From contig JAQFVV010006271.1 in assembly GCA_028023455.1 (NCBI GenBank), positions 433,501-497,500 on the forward strand: DNA of 64,000 nucleotides, read 5' to 3'. Below the pieces are notes generated by a model. That model worked only from the letters and a program-made list of their open reading frames with translations, did not search any database and had not been told where the DNA came from. Position 1 is the stretch's first letter, and each line of letters begins with the position of its first letter. Below, piece by piece: positions 1-11,599 of this stretch. This DNA is from Epiperipatus broadwayi (lineage: Eukaryota > Onychophora > Udeonychophora > Euonychophora > Peripatidae). The position numbers and the translations under genes are program-made.

Positions 1-269
1 ATGGTTCTTAATAATAACAAATTATTTAATTTTCAAAGCTCCGGTAGTACATCTATTACTGCAATAGTAAACACAATCTATCATCTTAATAGTTCCTAGG
101 TAACAACCTTTGTATAATAAAACAAACATTTTAAACTTTTAATCTGTATTTCAAGTAGAAATTCACATTAATGAATATCTATTTGATTGCTTTATAAATC
201 TCTACTTTGTTATTGTAATTAATTTTTTCCTTCAAGAAATTTTCTCCATGCAACATAAAAATAATCTCA

Positions 270-560
270 TGTTGCAACATTAGCAGGTTAGCCTGCCATG
301 TCTATGATATAGATTCATATCTGAGCTTCATAATTTGGAAAATTCGATAGCATCTGGAATATTTTTTAGGTAGCTGGTTCATATTCAATCCAGATAATTA
401 TTCAATAAGACCATAAATGGATATCTAATTATTCTAGAATAAAAAAGAGATGGGAAAACACTCAATCCTTCACCATCTAGCATGTGATAAAGTTTGATGC
501 ATGTTAGTCCAGTATATGACCATATAGCAAAATTTTTCCTGCTATTAGATAGCTCATAAG
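270..560 (+). repeat. Old tRNA-derived SINE copy (family S2)
   Basis: The stretch resembles, at low identity, the three SINE copies at 42.0-43.3 kb. A degraded tRNA-like head with a B-box-like TAGATTCATATCTG is followed after about 90 bases by the shared central segment (CCAGATAATTATTCAATAAG, then AAATGGATATC). No target duplication was seen. Assignment rests on by-eye alignment only. Confidence 0.35.
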
Positions 561-652
561 ACTTAGCTAAAAATAACTATTATTTCTGAAATTCATGCAG
601 ATGAAATAAAACCTCTTCTGCTGCAAAGTTTTATATACAGTATATATGTCAA

Positions 653-724
653 AGCGTTGACCGGGAAGTGAACCTGGGCCAACTTCTTGGAAGGCAGCTA
701 TGCTAACCACTAGGCTACCAACGC
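653..724 (-). tRNA. tRNA-Gly(UCC)-like sequence, probably a pseudogene
   Basis: Read on the minus strand, this 72-nt sequence follows the layout of a cytosolic tRNA-Gly: acceptor GCGTTGG, D arm with TAGTGGTTAGCA, anticodon loop CTTCCAA (anticodon TCC), and a closing TCAACGC. It has defects: the T loop reads TTCACTT rather than TTCGATT, one T-stem pair is mismatched, and the anticodon stem CTGC/GAAG has one mismatch. It could be a dead tRNA gene or the head of a tRNA-derived SINE. The acceptor stem extends into the flanks as a near-perfect inverted repeat (647-659 against 719-730), which an ordinary tRNA gene does not need. Confidence 0.5.
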
Positions 725-730
725 TTGACA

Positions 731-1756
731 AACTTTTTTTTTTTTTGTAAGCAAGTAAAATATATTATTTTAAACGGATTACATAATATGAAGGACTTGC
801 CACTTCCATCCTATTTAGTGTAGATTAAATAATTGTATTCTATTATTACCATAAAGACAACCATTGCGATACATATAGCTTATGGTGTCTAAAGAGAAGG
901 TGTAGTTAGCAGAACAAATGCATTCTTTCATTTCACAATATAAAAATATTATTTTATATAAAACACAGTAATTATTGTACTTATTCAAAGTTGTTTTTTA
1001 TGAACGACTTCTATTTTTTACTTATAGTATAAACCTGAGCGCATGTAAGTAGAAACTATAATTTTATCTTCCCTATTCTTTGGTGAGCGGTTGTTAGAGA
1101 GGTCATTGCCCAACTGTGTTGTTTAAAGGTTATTTTATCTATATACTTGAAAGCATATTAATACGAATCTCATTATCAAATTAGTATAAATTTCTAATCA
1201 ACCAATAGAAATTTTTTAACTAACTTATAAATAAAGTACTGTACTATGTTTTTATACATTTGAAATAAAGAATGGAGTATTCCAGTTAATATTACAGTAT
1301 TAATAACAGCCGGTATTCAAGTTAGATAAACACGTTAATTAGTCTCCTCAACAAATTCCTATTTAATAATGTTTAGTGTTATGTCAGCAATAACTCACTC
1401 TTGATAAGGCAATGTTTTGACATCACCCTCCTCCTAGATTCTGTTTCCCTTCTCGGAATCAACCATTCTTAAAAACTACTGGCTCTTCACCAGTATAAAC
1501 TTATGCTTTTAAAAACAGTACAGATGGTTTTAATAGATGTTTTCTTCCTACTCCCACCTAAATAAACCAGCTGCAAATAATGGAAAACTCCAATAAAGAT
1601 CAAAGAGTTAAAAGAATAATAATAATAGTGTGTGTTTATAATGAAAAACAAAAGTAAATAAACTTTTTTAATACATGAATTTAAAAGAAAGTTCTACGAT
1701 CATGTGTTTAATTTTTAGCACTATATCCCTTTACTAAGAGCCTTATAATTTACTAA
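731..1756. other. No gene recognised
   Basis: AT-rich sequence with no supported coding region, RNA gene or clear repeat. A run of T at 734-746 follows the tRNA-like sequence. Confidence 0.5.
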
Positions 1757-1955
1757 GGCTGTAACCTTAGAAATAAGCGTCTGACTTATAGTTTACTGTA
1801 TACATCTGCTTGTCATAAATATGACCTGGATTCGAATCTGGAGCGATTAAAAAAACTTTCAATAGGTTTAGGATTATTTCTTTTAAGTGACTAATCCATC
1901 GAATGTTGTTTGATAAATAGATATTCATCTATTCCTAACAATTGGCGAGCAAGAT
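1757..1955 (+). repeat. Old tRNA-derived SINE copy (family S2)
   Basis: A B-box-like GGATTCGAATCTGGAG at about 1829 is followed by a central segment (TCATCTATTCCTAAC region) that aligns loosely with the SINE copies at 42.0-43.3 kb. The A box is poorly preserved. It is an old, diverged copy and the boundaries are approximate. Confidence 0.35.
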
Positions 1956-2344
1956 GAGAATTACTTTTTTCTTTGTTGTTTTTTCTATGGAGGCTTAAAG
2001 TTTTTATCCTGCAAAAAATATTTATAAGTCTACTCACCTAACATTCATTACAGATATTTGGTTTTTATACAAAAAGTTACGATATATAAGTAAAAAATTA
2101 AATCCTGTTATATAGCCACCTACGACAGGATAAAGGCCTCTTTAGTTAATAATAACTTTTATAATTTTCTTAACTACCCATTTACCAACAAACAATTAAA
2201 TGGCTAGCTGGGTTAAATAAAAACATTCTAAGATTGCTTAGAAATTATCAAATAAATGTTTTAAAATATCAATTCGAATACAGTCACGAATGTATTATGT
2301 GGATGCATTTGATTAAAATAAGTTCATCGCTTTTTATCTAATTA

Positions 2345-2418
2345 TTTATGTGTATCAGTGGTATGAGATAGCGTGGATAGTTGATGGGTACTTGAAAGTC
2401 TGAGTTCAAATCCCCTAT
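2345..2418 (+). repeat. Fragment of the 10.6-11.6 kb hammerhead-bearing repeat
   Basis: This matches the outer end of the foldback repeat at 10.6-11.6 kb (GTGTATCAGTGGTATGAGAT through GAGTTCAAATCCCCT). The segment looks tRNA-like, with an A-box-like start and a B-box-like GAGTTCAAATCCC. The hammerhead part of the repeat is not recognisable here. Confidence 0.55.
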
Positions 2419-2492
2419 ATTTCTAATTATTTATTATATTTTGTAGTTTGATATTTTTCCAATAATAAAAGCACTTTTACTATGCTCATTAA

Positions 2493-2714
2493 GTGATACT
2501 AGCGATTAAGCCAATGCACATGCGCTTTAAAGATAAATTATAAATGAATACTCTCACTTTTCCTGACACAAGATATAGTATTTTAGAAAGGATGGAATGA
2601 ATCCACCCATCCTTTCGACCCAAACATTTATGTATGGGCAAATCTTAAGCGTATGGAAATGATTTATAATTTATCTTTAAAGTGCATGTGCATTGGCTTA
2701 ATCGCTAATATCAC
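2493..2714. mobile_element. MITE with 53-bp terminal inverted repeats
   Basis: The ends 2493-2545 and 2662-2714 are near-perfect reverse complements, starting GTGATACTAGCGATTAAGCC and ending in its complement. The 116-bp interior has no coding capacity. A related, rearranged copy lies at 44.56-44.76 kb in the opposite orientation, sharing the interior (CCCATACATAAATGTTTGGG) and the end GTGCATGTGCATT. Size and structure fit a non-autonomous DNA transposon. The superfamily cannot be assigned because the target duplication is unclear. Confidence 0.75.
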
Positions 2715-5700
2715 TATTACAGTATAAAAACATACCCTCCGTGAATGATATTAAAATGGCCAACGCTATTGTCAAAAACTTAAAAACATTATTTAAAAAT
2801 AATAATGAATGTTTAAATAAAAATTAAACTATTACTTTTCAACTTTTTTTCTAATAGTGGAAGCATCAACATTTTTTTTCTTGCAGCTCCTGTATACTTT
2901 CTATCAATCAAATATAGGAATTGTTACATATCTGGCAGTTCTAATGCATTATACAAACATATTGTTCATATAGTATTTTAGTACATATGCAGATCAATTT
3001 TATATACCTTTTTATGCATGTTAATAAACAAAGAGACACATACTTAATCATATTAAATTTTAAAAATTAGTCAATATATTTAAAAATTAACAAATATATA
3101 CATAATTTACAAAATGAAAATAATCTTTAATATTATAACTACAGAGACAATAATATCACTTATCAATCATAAAAATTGATAATGGATTAAATCTATTTTT
3201 ATTTTATTTGGAAAATAATATGACTTTCCATTTTTCTTTCAGAATAGGTGCATATTTTCAGTTAGGGTACTAGCTCTACTTACAGTTATTGGCTACTTTT
3301 TCTTTATTAAATTCACTTAAAAATAACTATATATTCAAAAATAAAATTATAGGATTATGATTTGGCAAGTACTTTTTGAAGAATAAAGAATCAATCTAAT
3401 ATAAATTAAAAAAAATATGGAAACAATCATACTTATAAAAATTCTTAAAAGGGCCGTTATTTATCTTAGCATTAATGCTATATATTAACCTTTTAAAAAT
3501 AAATTAAATACCTTCTTGTCGAATAATAATGGAACTGGAGTGATAAGCATTTTTAAAAAAAATTACCAATTCTCTTAATGCTGATATAATTATAATTTGA
3601 AGAAATTTAAAATTATATAAACATTTAATACTTTTCCTATTTTTAATAGTACATGTAAAAACACTTTAGTGCTGTTCATTACTATTTTGTGATGTATGTA
3701 AAGTGATATTTCGGCACCCTAACATATCATAGCACTTGGGTTGAAAACCATTAGATTAAACTGTCAGATATCCAAGATATTCATCAACCTTTTTGTACAT
3801 GTCAATCTCATGATCTAACCATATATATATATTGAAGAAAAAATATGATGTCAGAATCTGATTTCAATATGCATAATACATATAAAAATAAGATAGCGTA
3901 TAATGAAATTCAGATAAAATTAAAACAAATATTAAAGAAATTTTTAACTTTGCTTGGACTTAAAAATTTGGTCAAAATTGGAATTGTAAGAGGAAATGGA
4001 TAGTCATGATATTCACATACAAAACTTTTGATTCTTCTAATACACAGAACTAAAATAAATATTCCTTATGCATTTATCCCAATTGTATATTTATTTCAGT
4101 ATACTTCCAAATGCATTCTTTCAGTTTTAAATACAACTACTTTGAACATAAATTACTTTCAATTTTAGATTCATCAGATTCATTTCAAATATTATTAAAA
4201 TGTGCTTTGAAATGTCTGACATGTGGCTGCAAGGAAAAAAACCATCTATTAAAAAATGACACAAACCAACACATTGAGAGCCTAGGACTGTGCCATAATT
4301 TTTTTAGCAATTAGTTTGCACTAATTACCACAGCTCTAAATTAGTACAAGGTTAAAGATTTTAGTCCCATACTTCATGAAACATAAAATAAAAATGCTTC
4401 ATATTTTACTGTTGTATATTGGCAGGTGATTTTAATTGACTTTGCTTTACTCATTTAATGTCAACAATATAAATTTTAATATAATAATAAAATGCCCAAT
4501 TATATTTTCAGACTTTATAACAGTAATAAAATAATCAATTCAAAAATTTATTTTTGTTAAAGGCTATTATATTTCAACTTCTAACATTTATTTATCAATC
4601 CAATATATCCAGGACAAAGATTAATTAATTTATATAAATGACAAAATAAATACAAATGAGCAAATTCAAATAAATAAAAAAGATAGTGAAAATAACTACT
4701 TTTAATAATCTATATATTTAAAATCCCTATTTTCTCTGTTGTCTGATTAGTGAATGAATGAATGTTTGTCCACAAAGTGTCACATGATCCATGTGAACAT
4801 TTGTCCAACCAATTAAAAAAAACTATTAGGTTTCACAATTATGGAGAATATTTTATGTGAAGGGAGTAATTCTGCCATTAATAGTTGTCTGTAACACTGT
4901 CAAATTTACACATCAAATATAACAAGTACATTTAAAATTTTTAATTTTAATTTAGAAGTTTAATTTGAGTATGAGCTTTTTATTCAAAACAAATACTTTC
5001 ACAAAACCCAAAAAAAATTTGTTAAAGCAATCAATTAAAAAAAAATTGCCAAATTCACAACTGAAAAACCAAAAAAAATTTTTTTTTTAAATTTGTTTGT
5101 AAATAAGCAACTATACCAAACTAAATTAGAGCATTTATGCAAAGGAAATAATTCCACTTTTTATATTTAATAATCCATAATTTTTATTACGAACCATATT
5201 TTATGTGAAGCATGTAATTCTGTAATTAATTAAAAATGATCGGAAAAAAAGTAATACGTTTTTAATTATAGTATAGAACTGAATAGGTATAGTATTTAAA
5301 TCATGAAAAAATGTGATTACAGTATATAAATTCATGTTTGAAATGTGATATTTAATAAGGAAGAAAAAATAGATGCTACAATACTATATTTATATTTAGT
5401 TTTGGTTAACATATAATTGAAGTTGAAACGATGGCCTTTCATGTCAGATACATTTCTCACATTTATTTATATAATATTATTCACTCTGCATTTTATTATC
5501 TAGGAATAAAAAAAATCTACTACAATTTCAATTAACAAATTAAAGACATGCCAAATTCAATGCCATGATTTTGTATTCTATTTGTCATTTTCATATGCTC
5601 TATTAATATCTTAATTACCTTCTAAAATTTATTTCCAGTTATACATTAGATTACTGTGATACTCCACCACTACAGACTAATGTATTTATAACAAACTTAA

Positions 5701-7654
5701 TAAACAACATAAATATCTTCTCCTTTCTTGCAAACAAAATCAAATATTGTGCTACATATAAAACAGTATTTTCCTGAAGGTTTATGATGAGTTATTTTAA
5801 TTGTAAATCAAACACTCATTTCTAAAACCTAAATATTTTAACTTTTTAATTAAAATCAATCTCAATGCCCTTCCCACAACTAATTCACTTCATCTAAAAT
5901 GAGGTTCTCCAATGCCGATGCTATATATTCACAGTGGGGTACAGATGTAAAAACCATGATCATTTTTTACTTCGTTACCTTAAAATACAAACATAAACAA
6001 ACATTGTAACCTGTATAATCCACTCACATATAGCATCTTCAAATGAATTTATTACTGATCAAAAGAAAGGGCATTTTGCAAATATTGGAGCAACAATATT
6101 CATCAATGTTCATAAGATGTTATTTTACTTCCAATTCCAACACTTTCAAATTATTAATCAATATTTTTTAATAAAATTATAAAACTTTAAAATAAGACAC
6201 CAAGCTCTGCCCGATATTTAAGCAGCTATTTGAAGTCTTCTCCCATTACCTTCAAATTTGTAAACAAAATTAGCAATCATCTAATAATATATACAAATCT
6301 AAATAACATCCCCATTCTATAATTATATCATTCTTTATAAAATGTAAAATTTATGCATATTTACAATATTTTTGACATCTTTTATATAAACATAACTTTA
6401 ATATCATATAATCCTTTCCTCTCTTTGTTCTAACATGTAACCTACTTTCATATCTATTATTGTTTTGTGTTATGAATAAAATTTTGCTTTGGAAATAAAG
6501 TAATAATAGTTACTTATCTAACTACTGGTCAATAACTAGATGGTTTGCTGGTTAACTGGAGGCCATCTTCTAGAAAGACAAGTTATAAGACCAACTTCAA
6601 TAAATTTCAAATTTTGACTGATCCAGTTTTGAACCCCTATAGATGTTTGGCAACTGAATTTGCTAAATACTATTCTATGAAGCCTTCCATCATCAATGGT
6701 AATCAAAGACAATTTCTTAATCATAGTGCTCTATAGTGAATAAGCCTTAGAAGGAAATTAAAATTAAATTGTACTATTATTATTTTCTTAAACAAATTAA
6801 TTAAGCACACAAATTTTCCCATAGATACTCTGTTGCAATGTGTCCAATTCTCTTCATTCAGACCTATGCATTGATACTACTTCTTCTCATTTAGTCTTAT
6901 GAAATCTTCTATTAAATTTTCTAGGAGGGAGAGAAATGAAAATATACTCAAAAAAATAAGGATTCTAGAACAGAGTAAATAACAGAGAAAGTTTGATCAA
7001 TTAATTCATACAACTGGTGCACTCAACCTGCTGCTTGGAATTGGCAACAACAGATGACATGATAAATTGTAGTAACTAAATAACCTTGACTATAAGAAGA
7101 AATTATTGAAAACAAAAGTTAAAAGCAAAAGCCAGCAATTCTTTTCCAGTTTAGAGTAAAATGAATTATATTATAAAGGCAAGAATAGTACCTCAGATAA
7201 TGTTAATGCACTTAGCATGAGAAATTAATTAGTTATTTTAGATTCATGAAGACTAAATTCTGATGACACTCTTACCAGCTAGTCTCCTCCTGTCTAGTCA
7301 AATAAGGTCACAGCAGTTGATATTATAAACAGTTTCATGTGAGGCCTTTATGGGGATTTTATCCTTTGAATTATTTAAAAGTTTGTTAAGAGACAAAGGT
7401 AAATGAAAAGTAACATATTTATTGATAACTAAACTGTTCTGTTTTTCATTAGAGCTTAACTTTAAAATCAATATTTAGGATTTTAAAATTAATGGTTTCA
7501 ATTTCCATGCTAAACTGTAATTGGTCATGCCAGAAATACTTGTGGAAGAGATAAGAAAAAATATCATTCAAAATATTGTTTTCTATTCATCTACAAATTA
7601 CTAGTACCAGTTAAATATATGTGTAATTTTCTAATATATATATATTTAGCATAT
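2715..7654. other. No gene recognised
   Basis: About 5 kb of AT-rich sequence. Only short open frames occur, none with recognisable protein motifs. A short motif (ATATTTTATGTGAAG followed by GTAATTCTG) occurs at about 4846 and 5205, hinting at a diverged repeat. Confidence 0.5.
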
Positions 7655-7862
7655 CAAGTGGATGTTGGAAAACACTCAATATCTAAGTGCAAGACTTAAA
7701 TGAAGAGATTAAAACATTTCAATAACTAACTAAATAAATTTTATTAATTCTCTTGTTTTTCCAAACACCATTTATACTATTGAAATGTTCACATACAAAA
7801 AAACTGATGCATGTAAGATTGAGTGTTATTGGAGAATATTCCTAATTCTCTTGATTAGCCAC
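7655..7862. repeat. Diverged foldback repeat
   Basis: Left and right halves are imperfect reverse complements: AACACTCAAT near 7670 pairs with ATTGAGTGTT near 7820, and AACATTTCAATA near 7712 pairs with TATTGAAATGTTC near 7778. The arms carry several mismatches, so this is probably an old hairpin-type MITE. Confidence 0.45.
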
Positions 7863-8339
7863 AAGACTATTGTGTCTATTTTACAATTTAAAGTCAGCAA
7901 AAAATTGACAGTGTTAAGCAGAAATTAAATAAAGTCATATTTTTGATACATAATAGATTCTGTAGAAAGATTGTCACTGAGTGAAAGATGGAAGGTCACT
8001 GTCTAAAACTAAATGATTATTTCCCAATACAATGAACAGATGAGAAAAGACAGATTATCAGGCATAGATTTTATGAGATATTGCCTATGGCCTAAAATAG
8101 TGAAGTATGAATAATGGCACTGAAATATTTCATATAATACTATTATACTCTTTCCGGAGTTACTGATTAAGATTTGAATAAAATATACAAAAGTGGCAAA
8201 GCTGTTGAAAATCACTTATTTCTATAAATGTCAAGTGATTTTTCATTGTCAATAAACCTATTTCCATAGTTTATAGAAAATAAGAGCAAACTATCACTGA
8301 TATTTGAGTACTGTGAATACTCATAAAATATTAACATTA

Positions 8340-8800
8340 ATCATTCAGTTCTTATCTAATATTTGAATATTATCACTACCAAAAAAAGTTATCACTGCTC
8401 CTTGATTATTTTTATTGTTCATTGAATATTATCAACCAGTGAATACTTTCACTGATAATTTAGTATTATCACTGTCCATTAAGTATTACTATAGTTCTTT
8501 GGATATTATATCCAGTTGTTTCGTATTATCATTGATCACTGAGTACAATCATTATTAATTCAACATTATCATTATTTATTAAATATTATTATTACCCATT
8601 AAACATTTTCACAGATCAGTGAGGTCCATAACTGATAACTGCGGTCCATTTCTGATCATGAATACTATCATTCTTTATTGAATATTAATAACGACAACGA
8701 TTGTAAAAATAAATAAAAAAAAGACTAAACATTGAATACTATTATTAATTATTGAGTATAATCACTCATCAGTTAATATTAATTCAATCAATGAATATTT
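8340..8800 (+). repeat. Degenerate 20-bp minisatellite
   Basis: Reading in 20-base steps gives a repeated pattern close to TATTATCACTGATCATTGAA. About twenty diverged units can be laid end to end, mostly 20 bases long with a few of 17-21. The array is interrupted at about 8690-8735 by an A-rich stretch and then resumes. No coding potential or protein-binding motif was recognised. Confidence 0.7.
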
Positions 8801-10594
8801 ATTGAAACTAACAAACTTTTTTCAGTGTGCACCTCCATCAACACATCATATTACATAGTCATTATTCTACAGTCTACTCTCATGTAACTATGCTATGATA
8901 ACCTGAAAACCTTCTAAAACGACTATTAAATGATCAAGATAATGCCGAATTAAGTTGGGGGGGGGGGGGCTGGCTATCTGAAAAAAAAATCCTGAGACCG
9001 CTCGTGATCTTAAAAAATGTTCAAAGTTCTCTCAGACGCACTTATCCACCATATCAGAAGACTCTGTTTTACGTCTATATAACTAAACATTTTTCAGACA
9101 CATAATTTATAAGCGATTCACTTCACCCTACTCTCATGTAATATTGTTGTCGGCAAATAATTTATGATTACAATAATTTCTTTTAAAATAAGCAAAATTC
9201 AAGATGTGTTTTTTAAATTACCAATTAACATTATTATTGTTAATGTTTATTAGTTCGAAAAACATAACAAGAAAAAGATCCTGAAATTTAATCCAAAACA
9301 AAGTTTATATATCCTCAATTCAGAATATGTGGCCTTCTGTAAATAAACACAGTTTCTATTCTAAGAGATCCAGGAGGTCAAATATCACATGACTATTTTA
9401 AAAAGTTTTAACAGATGCGAATTTAGATCAATATCTAATTTGTATGCGTGTATACTTAAATTACAGTTTTAAACCTAATCGTTTTAAATAAAAGTAAAGA
9501 ATATATATATGAATTTTTGTGTGGATATATATATGTTAAGTGTGTGCATGCAAAAGATGCAAGCTCGGATTTATAGTTTTAGTGTTTTAGGCTAGTAAAT
9601 TAGATAAGATTGTACCGTAAAGCACATGCCCATATTCACATACGCAATATATATATATGTCAACAAAGTCACATAAAATTAAAATTTTACTCGATATCAT
9701 TTACAGTGCTGATTAAATTTTTTTTATTTAGCTCATAATATTGAAGTATTTGAAATATTAAGGAGACAGCAGGCTTTCAATGATGACCAAGTGTTATTTT
9801 TTGGTCATAGTATTCTTTGCTTGGATAGTCCATTTGCGTTTCAGTTGAGAACCTAACATACAGACAAGCAAAATCTATTTAAAAAAACGTTAAATAAAAC
9901 TAATCCGAAGCTTATTGCTCTCTATGAAGCTTTAAAATTTCCTGGTTATAGAATATCGCTAAATAGCCTACATAAATATTCAACTCTGTTTTATTATATA
10001 CATAAATAAAGATATACACAGTAAAATAAAAAAGTATTCACTCATTTTGTATAGTCGACTGGTTATTACAATAACGTAATAAGAAAAAGGTAAAGCAATA
10101 ATTTCCATTTAATGGTTTTTTTCTATAACAATGCTGCTTTCAAGTTGTGCAAGCGTGCACTTTTTAACAAGATGCATTTAACATTCTAATCCAAGAATTA
10201 CTTATGCTTAGAATCTTTTTTTTTTTAAAAAAAAAAATTTCATATTCCTGTGCATCATTGGAAATTATAATTTTTTTATTTTTTTTGTATTGAGCTATGA
10301 TTATGGAGGCTTAAGTCCCCCGAAAGCGCTCAGCTTTATTGTTATAATTTTATGTTTAAAGCTTCAGCAACTGTGTTTTATCACAGTTAATTTTTAATTA
10401 ATTGTGGTCATTGTAGTATTAACTAATATCTGAAATATATAAATAGTAAATTATAGCAAAATTGTAAAAAAAAACTTTACCATATTTTGTAATATATAAT
10501 TCTGAACTTTTATGGCTTAATAAATGTTATCATTATTTTTATAGTTTTTATAGTATTATATAGAATATATATCTATTTTATGGAAATCATATTT
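8801..10594. other. No gene recognised
   Basis: AT-rich sequence with a run of 12 G at about 8958-8969, several (AT)n stretches and T/A runs near 10210-10240. No supported gene or repeat family was seen. Confidence 0.5.
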
Positions 10595-10713
10595 TTAATC
10601 AACGTTTATAAATATAGGGGATTTGAACACAGACTTTCAAGCCCCTTCACTATCCACACTATCTCATACTACTGATACACATGACCACACACATGCAGAA
10701 AAGATAAATAATC

Positions 10714-10757
10714 ACTAATATTCATATTTCGTGCTAAACCAGCACTCATCAGTTGGT
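10714..10757 (-). ncRNA. Type-I hammerhead ribozyme candidate, copy a
   Basis: On the minus strand the parts occur in hammerhead order. The stem I strand is ACCAA and the core is CTGATGA (10746-10752). Stem II is GTGCT/AGCAC, five perfect pairs with loop GGTTT and a G-C pair next to the core. GAAA lies at 10727-10730. A short stem III of A-T and T-A pairs is followed by the cleavage dinucleotide TA, then TTAGT, which closes stem I with one mismatch. All invariant core residues known for hammerheads are present. The match is structural and by eye; cleavage is not shown. Confidence 0.6.
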
Positions 10758-11185
10758 CCAGATTACCATCTCCCATACATATATATAATCAGTGCTCAGT
10801 TTATATTAATATAGCAAATCCTTCCACTTTAATGGACAGGTTTCAATTCACTCCAACCTCCAATTATTCAGACATCCATACCATTGAAAATCTGATGATA
10901 GAATTCCCAACTCCCATGCTGATGCCAATATCGCTGTCATGCCCATGTTGACCTCAAATCATTCTGACCCCTCATGTATAGTAAAGTATCCATTTAAATA
11001 CATAGAAGAGGGATGGGCAGAATGCAGGCTTAATATGTAAAATTTGAAATACCAGGCACTCTTATACCTGGAGCCTAATTGTAAATATAAAGGATTTGAA
11101 CACAGACTTTCAAGCCCCTTCATTATCCACATTATCTCATACTACTGATACACATGACCACACACATGCCAAAAAGATAAATAAT

Positions 11186-11230
11186 CAACAATACATGTAT
11201 TTCATGCTAAACCAACACTCATTAGTTGGT
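11186..11230 (-). ncRNA. Hammerhead-like motif, copy b (core mutated)
   Basis: Second copy of the same motif. Stem I (ACCAA against TTG plus mismatches), stem II (GTGTT/AGCAT with wobble pairs, loop GGTTT), GAAA and a short stem III are recognisable. The core reads CTAATGA instead of CTGATGA, changing an invariant G, so this copy is probably inactive. Confidence 0.5.
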
Positions 11231-11434
11231 CAAGATTACTACCTCCCATACAGTGCCCAGTTTATATTAAGATAGCAAATCCTTACACTTTAATGGACAG
11301 ATTTTCAATGGTATGGATGGCTGAAGAATTGAAAGTTGGAGTGGGTTGAAATCTGTCCATTAAAGTGTAAGGATTTGCTATCTTAATATAAACTGACCAC
11401 TGATTATATATATGTATGAGAGATGGTAATCTGG

Positions 11435-11478
11435 ACCAACTGATGAGTGCTGGTTTAGCCCAAAATATGTATATTGGT
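11435..11478 (+). ncRNA. Hammerhead-like motif, copy c (GAAA mutated)
   Basis: Third copy, in the inverted arm. Stem I is ACCAA (11435-11439) against TTGGT (11474-11478), five perfect pairs. The core CTGATGA is at 11440-11446. Stem II is GTGCT/AGCCC with one mismatch and the same GGTTT loop. Stem III is ATA/TAT with a TG loop, and the cleavage pair is TA. The GAAA has become AAAA, so activity is doubtful, but this copy best shows stems I and III. Confidence 0.55.
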
Positions 11479-11599
11479 GATTATTTATCTTTCCTGCATG
11501 TGTGTGGTCATGTGTAACAGTAGTGTGAATAGTGAAGGGGCTTGAAAGTCTGTGTTCAAATCCCCTGCATGGTATTTCAAATCTTAATCAACGTTTATA

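Larger units (their letters stand above)
10595..11599. mobile_element. Composite foldback element with hammerhead motifs
   Basis: Three copies of one roughly 250-bp repeat lie here: two in the same direction (from about 10612 and from about 11093) and a third inverted (about 11325-11583). The second and third form a long palindrome centred near 11325. The whole block is bounded by the perfect 16-bp direct repeat TTAATCAACGTTTATA (10595-10610 and 11584-11599), which looks like a target-site duplication. Each copy ends in a tRNA-like segment with TGTGTTCAAATCCCC and carries a hammerhead-like motif. There is no open reading frame. Sequence unrelated to the copies fills about 10880-11040. Confidence 0.75.

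Noticed and set aside
8947-8972. Run of 12 G, and similar runs at 16352 (C) and 30297 (G)
   Set aside because: Single homopolymer runs rather than four spaced G-tracts, so no G-quadruplex case beyond the run itself.
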